64,000 nucleotides of DNA from Apostichopus japonicus (taxonomy: Eukaryota; Echinodermata; Holothuroidea; Aspidochirotida; Stichopodidae): assembly GCF_037975245.1 (NCBI RefSeq), contig NC_092569.1, positions 15,911,001 to 15,975,000 of the forward strand, read 5' to 3'. This document shows, one piece after another, positions 51,801-61,950 of this stretch (positions are counted from its first letter, which is position 1; the number at the start of each line of letters is the position of its first letter). The translations under genes and the position numbers were made by a program. Below the pieces are notes generated by a model. That model was not told the DNA's origin and did not search any database. It saw only the letters and a program-made list of their open reading frames with translations.

Positions 51801-54800
51801 TCATGAAACGCATTCTCCAATATGAAAACAAAAGACATCACCAAAGTGAGATAAAAAAAAAAAATTTTAAAAATCTATTTATCTTACCAGGTGACGTAGT
51901 AGTTGGTAACTGGGTTGTACTTGGCTTTATTGTTTCTTCTGTTGTTCCTATTAGAAACAAACAATACTTCAACTTAATTTTGAACACAAAAAAAACAAGT
52001 CTCTGTAATTACAGTATAATGTATAGTGATTTATCCGTTCATTGTTGTATAAATGGGAAGTGCAAATTAAACCGAATCAGATATAAATATTTGGCAATAC
52101 GATATAATTACCATTTCTTATATGGTAAAAAGACGTACTTGGTATTTCTCTCTATTTGTCATGATATAAAGTTTACTCGAATAAAAAGGAATATTATGCA
52201 TTAAACGTTCCGATATGAAAACAAAAGACATCACCACAGTGGGGAAAAAAATATGGTTCTATGTATCCTACCAGGTGACGTAGTAGTTGGTAATTCTGGC
52301 GTACTTGGCGGCTTTGTTTTTTGTGTCGTTTCTATCAAAATACAAGTATTACATCAAAAAGATTTATAGAACTTGCAATTATCAATAGCACCACTCTTTA
52401 TATTAAATATGTTAGAAATGATTTATCCAGGAAATATATGAATCCGAAGTGTATATTAATATTCACATTAATGATATTACACATTTGTTATTATATATTT
52501 TGATATACAATGATCTTTGTTAATGACAGCTATCACTACTAATACTATTGTTACTACTACTACTACAAATACTACAACTACTACTACTACTTAAAACAAT
52601 ATTTGTGTGTTGTAATATATCATGATGGGGCAAATGTAGTATATACTATATAAACTTACCAGATGGAGTAGTACTTGGTAATTCAGTAGAACTAGGCTTT
52701 CTTGTTTCTTCCGTCGTTACTTTAAGAATAGAAGGTTCGATTTCACTCACGTTTAATAAGTTATGCTTAAGTATATTTAATGTACAATATTGTACAATAT
52801 ATCAGTTGTTATATTTCCATTAAAAATACAACCCCGAAGTGTAAATGAAATTTAAGTAACATTTAGTTAATACTAGAGTTTCAGATAAGGTGAAAGTTAC
52901 CATCTGTAACAATTAAAGGAATTACTACAAGAGTTCAACGCTCCAAACCTGATGTTAGGAAAAGTAAATTTATATTACTTAAAACTTAACAGATGAGGTA
53001 GTAGTCAAGAAATTCACTAGTACTTGGCTTCAATGTTATTTTTGTCGTATATTAACTATAATGATATATAAAGTAAAACTTTAACCAATAATTAATTATA
53101 CTGGCATTAAACCATACAATAGTTTCATTATTAAACTCGCTGATTTTGATGCGCAATAATAAATGTTAGTAGGGATATTTAGATTCATTTGTAAGAATTT
53201 TACATGTATAATTCAAAGGTATGTGAATGGGTGAAACGAACAGTTCCTAATACTTTTTTAATTCCTATGTGTCTTTGTTTTCAAACAAATAGATTCTTTG
53301 TTTTACGAAATCATTAGGAGAAATGCAGGAGGAACACGAATCATAATCTATCTATAATTGGACAAGAATTGTAACACTTGCATATAATCAAACCTACTAG
53401 GTGACGTAATAGTTGGTATTTTACTTGTACTTGGATTTATCGCTTCTTGTGTTGTAACTATAGTAGAATATAAGAACAACGTTAACATATATGTAAGCAG
53501 GGTTATAGCTAGGAGATTGTGAGTGCTGGTTAAATAAATTTGCGAAGCGTAGCGAGCGTAGCGAGCGAAGCTCTCGCATCTCACGGCCGGGGGTCCAGGG
53601 GCCCGCTTAAGGTAAATAACAGAAAAAGGAAAAAGGAAAGATAAATTTGTTACTTTTGTTGTATTTCACAAGCATTTTACTATTTTTTTGTGCCGGCCAG
53701 TGGACTGTTTACTCACTTCCAATGCCGGCCGGCAGGCGTGAGTGGCGGTTACCACCGGCCGCCGCCGGCCCGGGTGGCTATAACCCTGTATGTAAGTATA
53801 CTTCCATCAAAGGTCACCTTTCTGTTTGAAAATCATTAAAGGCTTCGAAGGTCAAAACATCGTCAACCTTAGATATATTGTGTTTTACATAACCACATTA
53901 TTATGACAATGTCCTTTTATCTCTCTTTTCTTTTTCCTTTTTTTCCACCTAATCGCAGAGTTCGAAAGGATGAAATCTTCATAAAAGAGACAACGCATTT
54001 GTTATTCCAAGTAATTAAAAAAATACATGTTATAAAACGGAAAAGACAATACACCCGCGGCCGATTAATGTTTTATTGATAAACAACCGCGCTGTCATCG
54101 ACTGAATTTGTAATTTGCTTGTTCTCTGCGAATGTACCAACATTTTGGCAAATAAAAATAACATTTTCATTGTTGTATGATTATTAACAACGCAATAATA
54201 CCAACAACAAACAGAGAGTGTAGAGTCAGGAGGTATGGGGTGTGTTCGAGTTTTTGTTTTAAATTAAACGAATAGAGAGGCTTTAAGCAGTGGTGTATCC
54301 ATATCTTAACTATTTAGATGATTTAACTAAATTTTTAAGGAGCAATTCACATTGTGTAGCTTTCACTATTTTGTTACTCTGAAGAACACAGATCATTAAG
54401 TTTCTACCAACATAAGGAAGATAGTAACTATAATCACCTAGATTCAGACAATGGTGAAAGAAAGTAAACGAATATGACGATGACATACAATGACACTTAC
54501 AAGCAGGAGTAGTAGTCAGTTCTTTAACAGTACTTGGCCTTAATGGTTCGTGTGTCGTACCTACGAAAGTAATTTGAGTTATACTTAGTACACAACTTTA
54601 TATATAACATATTTTGGGGGCTGGGATTTACCCATTAAAATCAACAATAAATAGAGCAGAATAATAGGCTCGCGCTAGGACACATTCTGCCATATAATTA
54701 TACAATATGCATTGTTTTTACTCTCTATCTGTCTTTTTGCATGTTGCAAGCATACAAAACTTAACCAAAACTTACTCTCACTGGACTTTAAGCTCTAAAA

Positions 54801-57279
54801 AGCACGAAACACAAAACGAAAGAATAAAACTAGTGAAGCAATCATCAAAATAACCAGTTTGTGATAACAGTAAATTCTAGATACTAAATTCCAAATGATT
54901 TGTATAATAACGAGATAACATACCGTGTACGTGTTTACACTATTATGAAAACGACACACACACACAGAAAAACGACAAAAAGAAATCCACGCATATCCTG
55001 TACATATCTTAGCTACATGAAACCAAGTAGCAAATTTATGTTTTCATATTTAGTGTATTAATAATTGAAATAAAAAGCCCAGTCGTTAGAACAAATAACA
55101 TTAGTGTAGCGCAATGACCCTTCCTCGTTCAAATGAATAAGCTTACAATGGATAACTATATGTCTTATCTGTATGTATTGCTACTTTTCTTTCATTTTCG
55201 AAACTGATACGGTAACTCCACTTGTACTTACCTCCGTTTACCGATGGTCCAGTTGAAAATTTTGCCGTGTTGGTGCATGTCAAGTTGTCCCAAAATACAT
55301 ATTTATGAGCTAAATAATGTAATTAAAACGAAGAGCGATTCATTAAAATAAAAATAACATAAAATAATATAATATAGAATCAAGAACTTTAATAATGAAA
55401 ACACTGAAGGATTCATGCTACATAATCAACAGAGTTACTCTAACGATACGGAGATGGGCTTATTTACCCGTTAGCAGTTTTCCCCTTTAATTTAATTGCA
55501 ATATTATTTTCTCTTTTCTAAGCTGGCTCCAGTGAATTTAGCATGTCTGTTAAATTAGATTGATAAATTAAACACTAAATCTGTTCGTCATGTAGCAACC
55601 ATTTATTTTGAATAAACGTGAAGGCGATTTATGGTACCTTTAATGTATATTACATTGATTGCATGAACCAATGGAAAACCTCCCATGATATACCGCTAAA
55701 ATATATTCTAGTGACTAAAGGATAGAGTGCTTCACAAAATTGCTGAAAGCTTTATGTTCCTAGTATTTTGTATTGCAAAGGTATGGAATTCTAACATTTA
55801 GTGAATTATTGTAAATGCATCTGGCAACAGCAGAATGGATGATGTCATCATGGCAATTTAATGGCATATTGAAAATGTCTTGGGTTTTCTTTATAAATTT
55901 TGTCAATCATTTAACCACTGACAAAAGGAATACTTCTAAAAAACAAAGGAATTATTCTAAGTACAGTGAACCAATGACAGCTATGCAAACCATTGAAATG
56001 TATCAGTTTCAAGGAAAAGTCAACAAGAAGATTAAAGAAATGTAGGTAAAGCTTTCGAAGAGCATTTGCCCAGATGACGTCAGAGGCACCCGACTGTGAT
56101 CCAATTTCCTGGAGTAGTTGACGTAAAGATCACATAATTCAAACAAATATATCTCTAGGCAAAAATATTGAAAAAGGGTTTTCAACTTACAGTACAGAAT
56201 ACTTTATTAAGGAAAAGTCGCCCAGGAATGAACCTGGGCACGAAAACCAAACTACCGAACGACTGGTCCGCTCTCAACCCCAGTCCCCTTGCATCGGGAC
56301 TGTGACTGTGTGATCACAGTACAGAATATGTTTCTCTTCAATATACTTTTCACATAGTTTGTGGCCAGAAAATACTTTAACGTACCGTCACTATATCACC
56401 AAGTAACCTTGTTGCATTGTGAGTGTGAACAAGTTTTTAGAAAATCTATATGCATGATGTTAATTAAGCTGACTAGAGATAATAAAAAATAAAAAATAAA
56501 TACTTCATTTATTTAACCAAACGACACCTTTTTAACTATAAATATACATGAAAAAACCAAGCCCATTTGACTATGAATTTCCGAGAAGAGGTTCAATGAA
56601 GGGTTCCATAATTACCGTATTACCAAGTTGTTAAATTGAAAAACCGTCGTTATAGTTTGAATAAAGTTTCTTTAAAAGTTGACACATTCTTGTTATTTCC
56701 CATAAAATTCTTGTCCCTAGTAATCATTGTGATGGTCAATGCCGGCATTATAGAGTTTTGCTACTTAATGCATACAATTTACCATTATGCAAATAGCCTC
56801 GTGAATTTGATGTAAAACTTAATGTACTTTAAATTGACATAAAACAAACGGAATGACTCATTAGTATTACTCGCTTTCTCTGAAACAATAAATAACGTCT
56901 TCAAAGTTGCATATGAAGAGTATATACGTTAAAGTATACGTCCATGTATACAATGACCTTAATCATTTTAATTAACATTACTGTACATGAATTATTTTCT
57001 TAGACTAGGATTTTGTCTGAGACTTGCGTAGTGAACTTGATATCTTTTGGGTATAAGTAGCAACATTAAAACTCACAAACTAAAAAACATTTTAACGTAT
57101 ACAGCTTCTTAATTCATGAAGATATATTCTTTCTTCAGAGTTATAGGCCTAATTATTCATACATACACTAACAGTTACAAAGTATGTGGAATAGTAAACT
57201 TACCGTTGGTCAGGGATACGAGAAATACCAACAATATCTTCATAATCATTATAGATTGTGATATATCCCTCTTCTTCAT
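40655..57279 (-). CDS. Secreted fibrinogen-related protein with multi-exon mucin-like stalk; FREP2
   Basis: 5' to 3' on the minus strand: signal exon 57279-57204 (alternative ATGs at 57249 and 57243; core MKILLVFLVSLTN); exon 55309-55232 with an NLT glycosylation site; twelve usable linker exons (54560-54501, 53457-53398, 52719-52660, 52331-52272, 51947-51888, 51567-51508, 51196-51137, 50843-50784, 48810-48751, 43931-43872, 43771-43715, 43363-43304); then FReD exons 42609-42488, 41669-41405 and 40956-40655. If all are used the CDS is 1560 nt, 519 aa. The FReD runs from DCKDVYDAGYTQDG to MKIRPTS, with Ca motif DNDND and ENLNGVYNGG. A Cys-rich insertion (WCSDCFGYYCSCF) follows WW. Unlike FREP1 there is no TIL or EGF module. 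Known family role: secreted recognition lectin. The long O-glycosylated stalk is inference. Actual exon use is unknown. Confidence 0.87.
41888..42143. mobile_element. Foldback MITE, family 2
   Basis: An almost full-length hairpin. The left arm ACAGTAACTACTGTAAATCT pairs with the right arm AGATTTACACTAGTAACTGT, and further in ATCAGTAGCATGTGCTATTA pairs with TAATAGCACATGCTACCGAT. It lies in the FREP2 intron between the first and second FReD exons. A second copy is at 59474-59700. Confidence 0.85.
45776..45957. repeat. (TTTA)n-(TTCA)n-(TCCA)n-(TTCA)n tetranucleotide tract
   Basis: Successive blocks of related tetranucleotides inside the TIR element. Confidence 0.95.
46563..46685. repeat. (GGT/GAT)n trinucleotide tract
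   Basis: Imperfect mix of GGT and GAT units. The poly-His and Asp/Gly ORFs here are artefacts. Confidence 0.93.
48236..48478. repeat. GATCCGG-rich subterminal tandem repeats
   Basis: Two and a half copies of a unit of about 98-100 bp that begins GGATCAAATTTGATCCGG (itself a palindrome) and includes ATCCGGAAATCCGGATCA and GGTGCCCCTGGGATCCGGAA. They lie just inside the right end of the 4.46-kb TIR element. Confidence 0.88.
49366..49400 (-). pseudogene. Truncated FREP2 linker exon
   Basis: The donor (GTAAG) and the last 35 nt of a linker exon remain, encoding STTQLPTTALPG. The 5' part and the acceptor are gone, because 49401 joins directly to intron sequence AATATTTTGCATTACG of another unit. 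It cannot be spliced as a normal internal exon. Confidence 0.85.
49533..50726. mobile_element. hAT element with 8-bp TSD in the linker array
   Basis: Ends CAGTGGCGTAGCTAGG and (reverse-complemented) CAGTGGCGTAGCTACG. The 8-bp duplication CCAATATG lies at 49525-49532 and 50727-50734. Internally, GCGGAGCGCCACCATG (49618) and GCGTAGCGCCACCATG (50053) are repeated modules. G-rich and C-rich runs lie near the ends. No intact transposase is seen, so it is non-autonomous. Terminal sequence and TSD length fit the hAT superfamily. Confidence 0.92.
52535..52591. repeat. (ACT)n microsatellite
   Basis: Imperfect ACT/AAT trinucleotide run in the FREP2 intron between two linker exons. Confidence 0.9.
52990..53049 (-). 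pseudogene. Decayed FREP2 linker exon, both splice sites lost
   Basis: Still recognisable (ITLKPSTSEFLTTTSS), but the donor reads CTG|TTAAGT instead of CTG|GTAAGT, and no AG precedes the expected 5' boundary. It is the most diverged unit in the array. Confidence 0.85.
53498..53788. mobile_element. hAT MITE with 8-bp TSD
   Basis: Ends CAGGGTTATAGCTAGG and (reverse-complemented) CAGGGTTATAGCCACC. The 8-bp duplication TATGTAAG is at 53490-53497 and 53789-53796. The interior is GC-rich (GCCGGCC repeats), unlike its surroundings. At 291 bp it is non-autonomous. It lies in the FREP2 intron between linker exons 53398-53457 and 54501-54560. Confidence 0.93.
56202..56315 (-). mobile_element. U2-SINE body, 5'-truncated copy
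   Basis: Shares its body with the complete copy at 63174-63367: CCCAGG...CCTGGG hairpin, ACCAAACTACCGAACGACTG, CAGTCCCCTTGCATCGGGAC. It lacks the U2 head. It is flanked by a perfect 13-bp duplication ACAGTACAGAATA (56189-56201 and 56316-56328), which shows retroposition with 5' truncation. It lies in the first region of the FREP2 intron after the signal exon. Confidence 0.9.
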
Positions 57280-57299
57280 CTTCCTGTTTTATTTTAAAG

Positions 57300-57340
<41 letters not shown>
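57300..57340. repeat. (AT)n microsatellite upstream of FREP2
   Basis: Directly 5' of the FREP2 signal exon (21 bp from the upstream ATG), so it may lie in the promoter, in the 5' UTR or at an intron end. Confidence 0.95.
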
Positions 57341-57342
<2 letters not shown>

Positions 57343-59473
57343 TTTAAGAATCACTGAAGAATAATGTCACCTCGCTTCAATCAGTATAACTCTTTCAACG
57401 TTTTCTAGTTGGAATATTATATTCGAAATATTAACAACTTTCACCAGTGTCGAGATCTTAATGCCGTAGCGACTCAGGACTATACTATACTGTGTGACTG
57501 ACTTTGAAACACACAAAAAAACACCTTTTTCGGTTTTAATTGTATTTAGAGCAAACGCAGCAATGTATTTTCGATTTTCTTTTTCACTGATGCAATCGAT
57601 TTCATTTTGAGTGGAGGTGGGAAAATCTAAAATTATACCCCGGGGCTGCATTTTATGCAACGAAGCGTATCGATTAATCAAAATATTGTTTCTTTAAGAT
57701 ATTAAAAATTTGAGATAGTCGAATCAATTGTCTTGTTTAACCATGACTATGTTAATTCAACAGATGATATCTATGTTCTAAACTGTTAATACATTCCATT
57801 TTATGTGTAATATATTTCTTTTTTCTTTCTTAAAGTTCCTTACTTAAAATCGTTTTCTTTACATATACGATAATGTGTCTGAAATACTAACATTCTCTAC
57901 AGCTGTTTCCGTGGTGGAACATTTGCCAAATTTCCAGTTAATTTAATTGTATTTTCTATGTTTGAAATTGACTCACTTGTTTTATCTTTTGTATTGCAAC
58001 ATTTTCCTTCGGTTGCAATAATCAGATAAATGCGTCGATATTTCTTCCTAACTTACTCTGCAATATTTCGTACACAGTAGTCTGTATGATGATCTGAACA
58101 TGAATGTAGAAGAATAAAATGGCAATGCTAAAGAACGTGATTTCATTGAACATTTATTTCTTCATTTTTTATGGACCGTCTTTATAAACCTAATAGATAT
58201 GGGTGTCGGTATGGCCCACACCTCTCTCGGCAGTAGTCGGCAAATCATGCAGACGGGATAAGTTCTATATTTTATCTGGAAAGAAATGTTTCAGAGAAGA
58301 CATTTATGCACTTGACTGAATCATTTCTTATTTCTTGTGGGAGGGGAGAGTGTAGGGAGTGGAAGTATCCCCCCAGGTTTAAACTACTGCACATTTCATG
58401 GACTGTCATTGTTACTCTATCTGACAACGGACAAATTATGCTATCTCTCTCTATAGATGTCTTGCATTACTTAACCATGACATGTTCGTCTGTACCATCG
58501 CAAGGTGTGGTAACAATCTTATAGCTTCCCAGCTGTTCTAATTTATTGAAACTGTTCAATTACAACGTGCTGCTGTATGACTATTTAACTTTATTTTTAA
58601 CTGTTCATTTATTCTTGTTCAAATTATAGACGTCGTGGCTCGTGAGGAAAATTGTCATTGTCTTGACCAAAGCATTATCGACTGCCAAGACAAATTTGCT
58701 TGGAAGTTGCTATGACGACGAACTCCGTTTTGATAAAACATCGGAAAAATAAAACATCGGAGGCTGAGTCTAGTAGCAACATTTAATTGATCCTGTTCAT
58801 GTAAACCGTCTTACATATTGAATTGCTAAATTTGTCTACAAAAATCAATTACTAGTGCCATATTCGGTGTGTTCGAGACACTTAAAGTCCTTTCAATTGT
58901 ATTTTTAAATTATTTCATTTATACTTTTGCAGACTGGTGCAGAGATAGTAACTGGTAAATAATCGACGTAACAAGTCAATAAGGAAATCATTTTTTCGCT
59001 GGGTATTATTATTATTGACTGCTTTTATACCATTAGTTAATTTTTGCACTTTTTGCACTCCCAGGCGGGAGGGAGAGGAATGTTATCTTCATTTGCGCAA
59101 GGCAGAAGTTAATGCGAAATTCTAGACTCAACAATTTCAAAAGTGTATCATGTTGTTAATTATATTCGATCATTTGTAGCGTAATTTAAGTGCGATTCTG
59201 ACATGATTAGACAGAAAAATGACCAGTAAGTTGGTACTGATCTTAATTCTGTAAACTATCCAAAATTTGCTGAAACATTATTGTTCAAAATGTTTTCCAA
59301 ACGATAATATTAAGAACTTTTCAAATCAGGTTTATTCTTTTACAATACACATGCTGCCACGATATCATAATGAATAAAGGAAATAAAACTTATCACCATA
59401 CAATGCGCAAATCTGCTGAATCTTTCTGACAATGGGCCGCCCGATAGACACAGAAAACAACAGTTAAATTGTA
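57341..59473. other. 5' flank of FREP2, no gene recognised
   Basis: No coding feature supported. The minus-strand ORF at 57367-57681 shows no known motif and is probably fortuitous, though a 5' UTR exon of FREP2 could lie here. Confidence 0.45.
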
Positions 59474-59700
59474 AATCTTAAACTGTTGTACCAATTTGAC
59501 AAAGTAAAAACTGGATCGTGCTATAGATCGGTAGCATGTGCTATTAGGATTACAGTAAGAATTGAGGATATGTATAATTCCAAGACATCCAGTTGTTGGG
59601 ATTACACATATCCTCAGTTCTTACTCTAATCCTAATAGCATATACTACCGATTTATCAGCACAGTCTAGTTTCTTACTGTTTTACAACGTTTAAGAGTAT
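59474..59700. mobile_element. Foldback MITE, family 2, second copy
   Basis: Hairpin arms include AAAAACTGGATCGTGCTATA and GGTAGCATGTGCTATTAGGA, mirrored by TCCTAATAGCATATACTACC. The central block GAGGATATGTATAATTCCAA is shared with the copy at 41888-42143. Confidence 0.85.
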
Positions 59701-60119
59701 TTAATGTAATCTCTGTGTGAAACTCGGCTGAATGGTCAGTATTTCTATTTTAAGTTTAATAAGTAATTTTACATTTCACCTATCAGTTATTATATAACAA
59801 AGAAGTTTACTAGAAAGAACGTATTGGTACCAATAGAGATTCGAAGCTCTATGAAGTGGAATATAGTAATCATCAAACATTGGTTGTCCTCATACGAACT
59901 AGAGTAAGCAAAGACAAATGTCAGGTTTATTTCGGTTTCAGAATTTTCATTTCAGTTTATCGATTCCTCCAAGACTATGTTACTAAAATGCCATTTAAAT
60001 ATTTGCATCGTTCGCATAAGGTATGGAAAATAATCGATAAGCTTACAATCTATTTAAGTAATTATTTGTCGGAAAGTATTGACTCTACTGTGAACGATCT
60101 CTGCTATGGCAATGCTTGC

Positions 60120-60836
60120 AATTAATTGAAACTCTGTATGTAGGATACTAGCCTAATGGTTAGACCACCAATTAATGGAAACTCTGTTTGTAGGATATTA
60201 GCCTAATGGTTTGACCACCAATCAAAGGAAACTCTGTATGTAGGATATTAGCTTAACGGTTAGACCACCAACTAATAGAAACTCTGTATGTGTGATATTA
60301 GCCTAACGGTTAGCCCACCAATTAAAGGATACTCTGTAAGTAGGATATTAGCCTAACGGTGAGACCACCAATCAAAGGATACACTGTAAGTAGGATATTA
60401 GCCTAATGTTTAGACCAAAAATTAATTTCAACTATGTATGTAGGATATTAGCCTAACGGTGAGACCACCAATCAAAGGATACTCTGTAAGTAGGATATTG
60501 GCCTAATGTTTAGACCAACAGTTAATTTCAACTATGTATGTAGGATATCAGACTAACCGTTAAACCGCCAATTAAAGGAAACTCTGTATGTATGATATTA
60601 GCTTAACGGGTAGACGACCATTTAATAGAAACTCTGTATGTAGGATATTAGCCTAACGGAAGACCATCAACTAATGGAAGCTATGTATGTAGGATATTAG
60701 CCTAACGGTGAGACCACCAATCAAAGGATACTCTGTATGTAGGATATTAGCCTAATGTTTAGACCACCAAGTAATGGAAACTATGTATGTAGGATATCAG
60801 CCTAAGCGTTAAACCACCAATTAATTGACACTCTGT
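60120..60836. repeat. 50-bp minisatellite, about 14 copies
   Basis: The unit contains ACTCTGTATGTAGGATATTA and GCCTAACGGTTAGACCACCA. Part of the array has a 100-bp higher-order period (alternating AATCAAAGGATAC and TTAATTTCAACTATG units, 60350-60560). Each unit carries a word (TAGCCTAACGGTTAG) like a tRNA A box, but there is no B box. Confidence 0.93.
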
Positions 60837-60913
60837 ACAAGGGACATTTAATATAAAAAAAATATGTTGACACTCACTATGACCAAGTTAGCCTCTCGTA
60901 TAAAACAACTTAC

Positions 60914-61065
60914 TGCATTCATTAGCATGGACACGGTCACTTCCCTGCAGTAAGAACCCAGCAGGACAGACGCAATCTTCACTATCAATGCATTTTTCGT
61001 TATAACCAGATTCTCCTTTCACGTCTTCACTAACTACGCACTCCGTAGATCATGTTTGACGGACA
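60914..61065 (-). pseudogene. TIL-domain exon remnant of a third FREP
   Basis: Starts CPSNMIYG like the FREP1 TIL exon (CPPNMIYG), then after a one-base frameshift reads ECVVSEDVKGES, EKCIDSEDCVCPAGFLLQGS and ends at TGCA|GTAAGT. It is frameshifted, with several domain cysteines replaced. It lies downstream (minus-strand sense) of the FReD exon remnant at 61302-61950, the opposite of the order in FREP1. Confidence 0.75.
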
Positions 61066-61301
61066 GCAAAGGATCGATGCACCTGCGGTTGAAATTCTTT
61101 ACTACAGGAATGATAGCTGTTTGTACAATTTTTCTGAGCAGTTTTGGGTGTGTAATGCTAGGATTGCTCAAGCGTATCGAGATGAAGAACTGACAGTGAG
61201 CCACCTGCTATAATATAAACAATACAATAATTCAATAATAAGTAATAAAACTAATTCTATGTGTGATAATTAATACATGCGGTTTCTATTTAAATATTTA
61301 C

Positions 61302-61950
61302 CTTGACGGACACTTAGTGCAATTGCTTTCAAAGCACGGAAGCGTGTTGCTTTATATTGGCTCAATTCATCAGAGATGCGGAACAGCCAATACTCATTGC
61401 TAGTACAGTAACTACTGTTCATGTTCCACAACCGTGCATCAGTAACTACTGCACTGTGTTCGTAACACGGTAACATGTGTTACAGGTGGCACAGTAATTA
61501 CTGCAAGATTTTTCTTACTGCAAACTTAAAAATTTACAAATATAAAATTAAACAATTTATTTATTTTTTTTTTTTAACTACTGCAAATTGTCACCTGTCG
61601 GACTCGTAGTTCAACGTGTAACAGCTTTCCAGTAATTACTGTGCCAACTGTAACACATGTTTACCGGGTTGCGAACACACCGCAGTAGTTACTGATGCAC
61701 GGTTGTGGAACATGAACAGTAGTTACTGTACTAGCTCTGTGTATCGGGTGTGCGGAAACATTTTGTAAGCAATATCAAATGAATCTCCATTATAAAATAC
61801 AACATCAACAAGAACTTCGTACACTGCTTGGTTGGTCAAGTAGGAAAACTTCTTACTGCCAATCCAAGATTCTGTGAGAGATCCAACCCCATCTTTGTAC
61901 TCTGGCCAACTTCTGTTAAAATTCAGTGCCATGTTTCCTTGGTGTTAATG
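61302..61950 (-). pseudogene. FReD exon of a third FREP, split by a MITE
   Basis: 5' part (61745-61950): FNRSWPEYKDGVGSLTESWI, GSKKFSYLTNQAVYEVLVDV, then GDSFDIAYKMF. 3' part (61302-61394): YWLFRISDELSQYKATRF to SVRQG, ending at CAAG|GTAAAT in phase 1 exactly like FREP1 exon 6. Between them is a foldback MITE, so the exon is broken. No matching C-terminal exon or first FReD exon was found nearby. Similar flanking words recur at 62888-62925. Confidence 0.78.
61395..61738. mobile_element. Foldback MITE, family 1, inserted in a FReD exon
   Basis: Arms GCTAGTACAGTAACTACTG and CAGTAGTTACTGTACTAGC are exact inverted repeats, continued by TTCATGTTCCACAACCGTGC and GCACGGTTGTGGAACATGAA. Inner arms (ACACGGTAACATGTGTTAC) also pair. 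The centre has a T-run. Confidence 0.9.

Larger units (their letters stand above)
43304..54560 (-). repeat. Tandem array of mini-exons encoding Ser/Thr/Pro linker units
   Basis: Fourteen homologous units (12 usable, 2 decayed). Eleven usable exons are 60 nt and one (43715-43771) is 57 nt; all are phase 1-1. Typical product: GTTEETIKPSTTQLPTTTLP. Six consecutive units (usable exons 7-12 of the array counted from the 3' side, 50784-52272) are spaced 353, 371, 380 and 384 bp. They share flanking intron sequence, including ATTTTGCATTACGATAC and TATAAAGTTTACTCGAATAAA, which shows duplication of exon plus intron. The most 5' units (52.6-54.6 kb) and the most 3' unit (43304) have diverged most. Thr-rich repeats like these are usual sites for mucin-type O-glycosylation. 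Confidence 0.92.

Noticed and set aside
60120..60836. Cluster of tRNA genes
   Set aside because: Only an A-box-like word recurs every 50 bp. There is no B box, anticodon arm or room for a cloverleaf.
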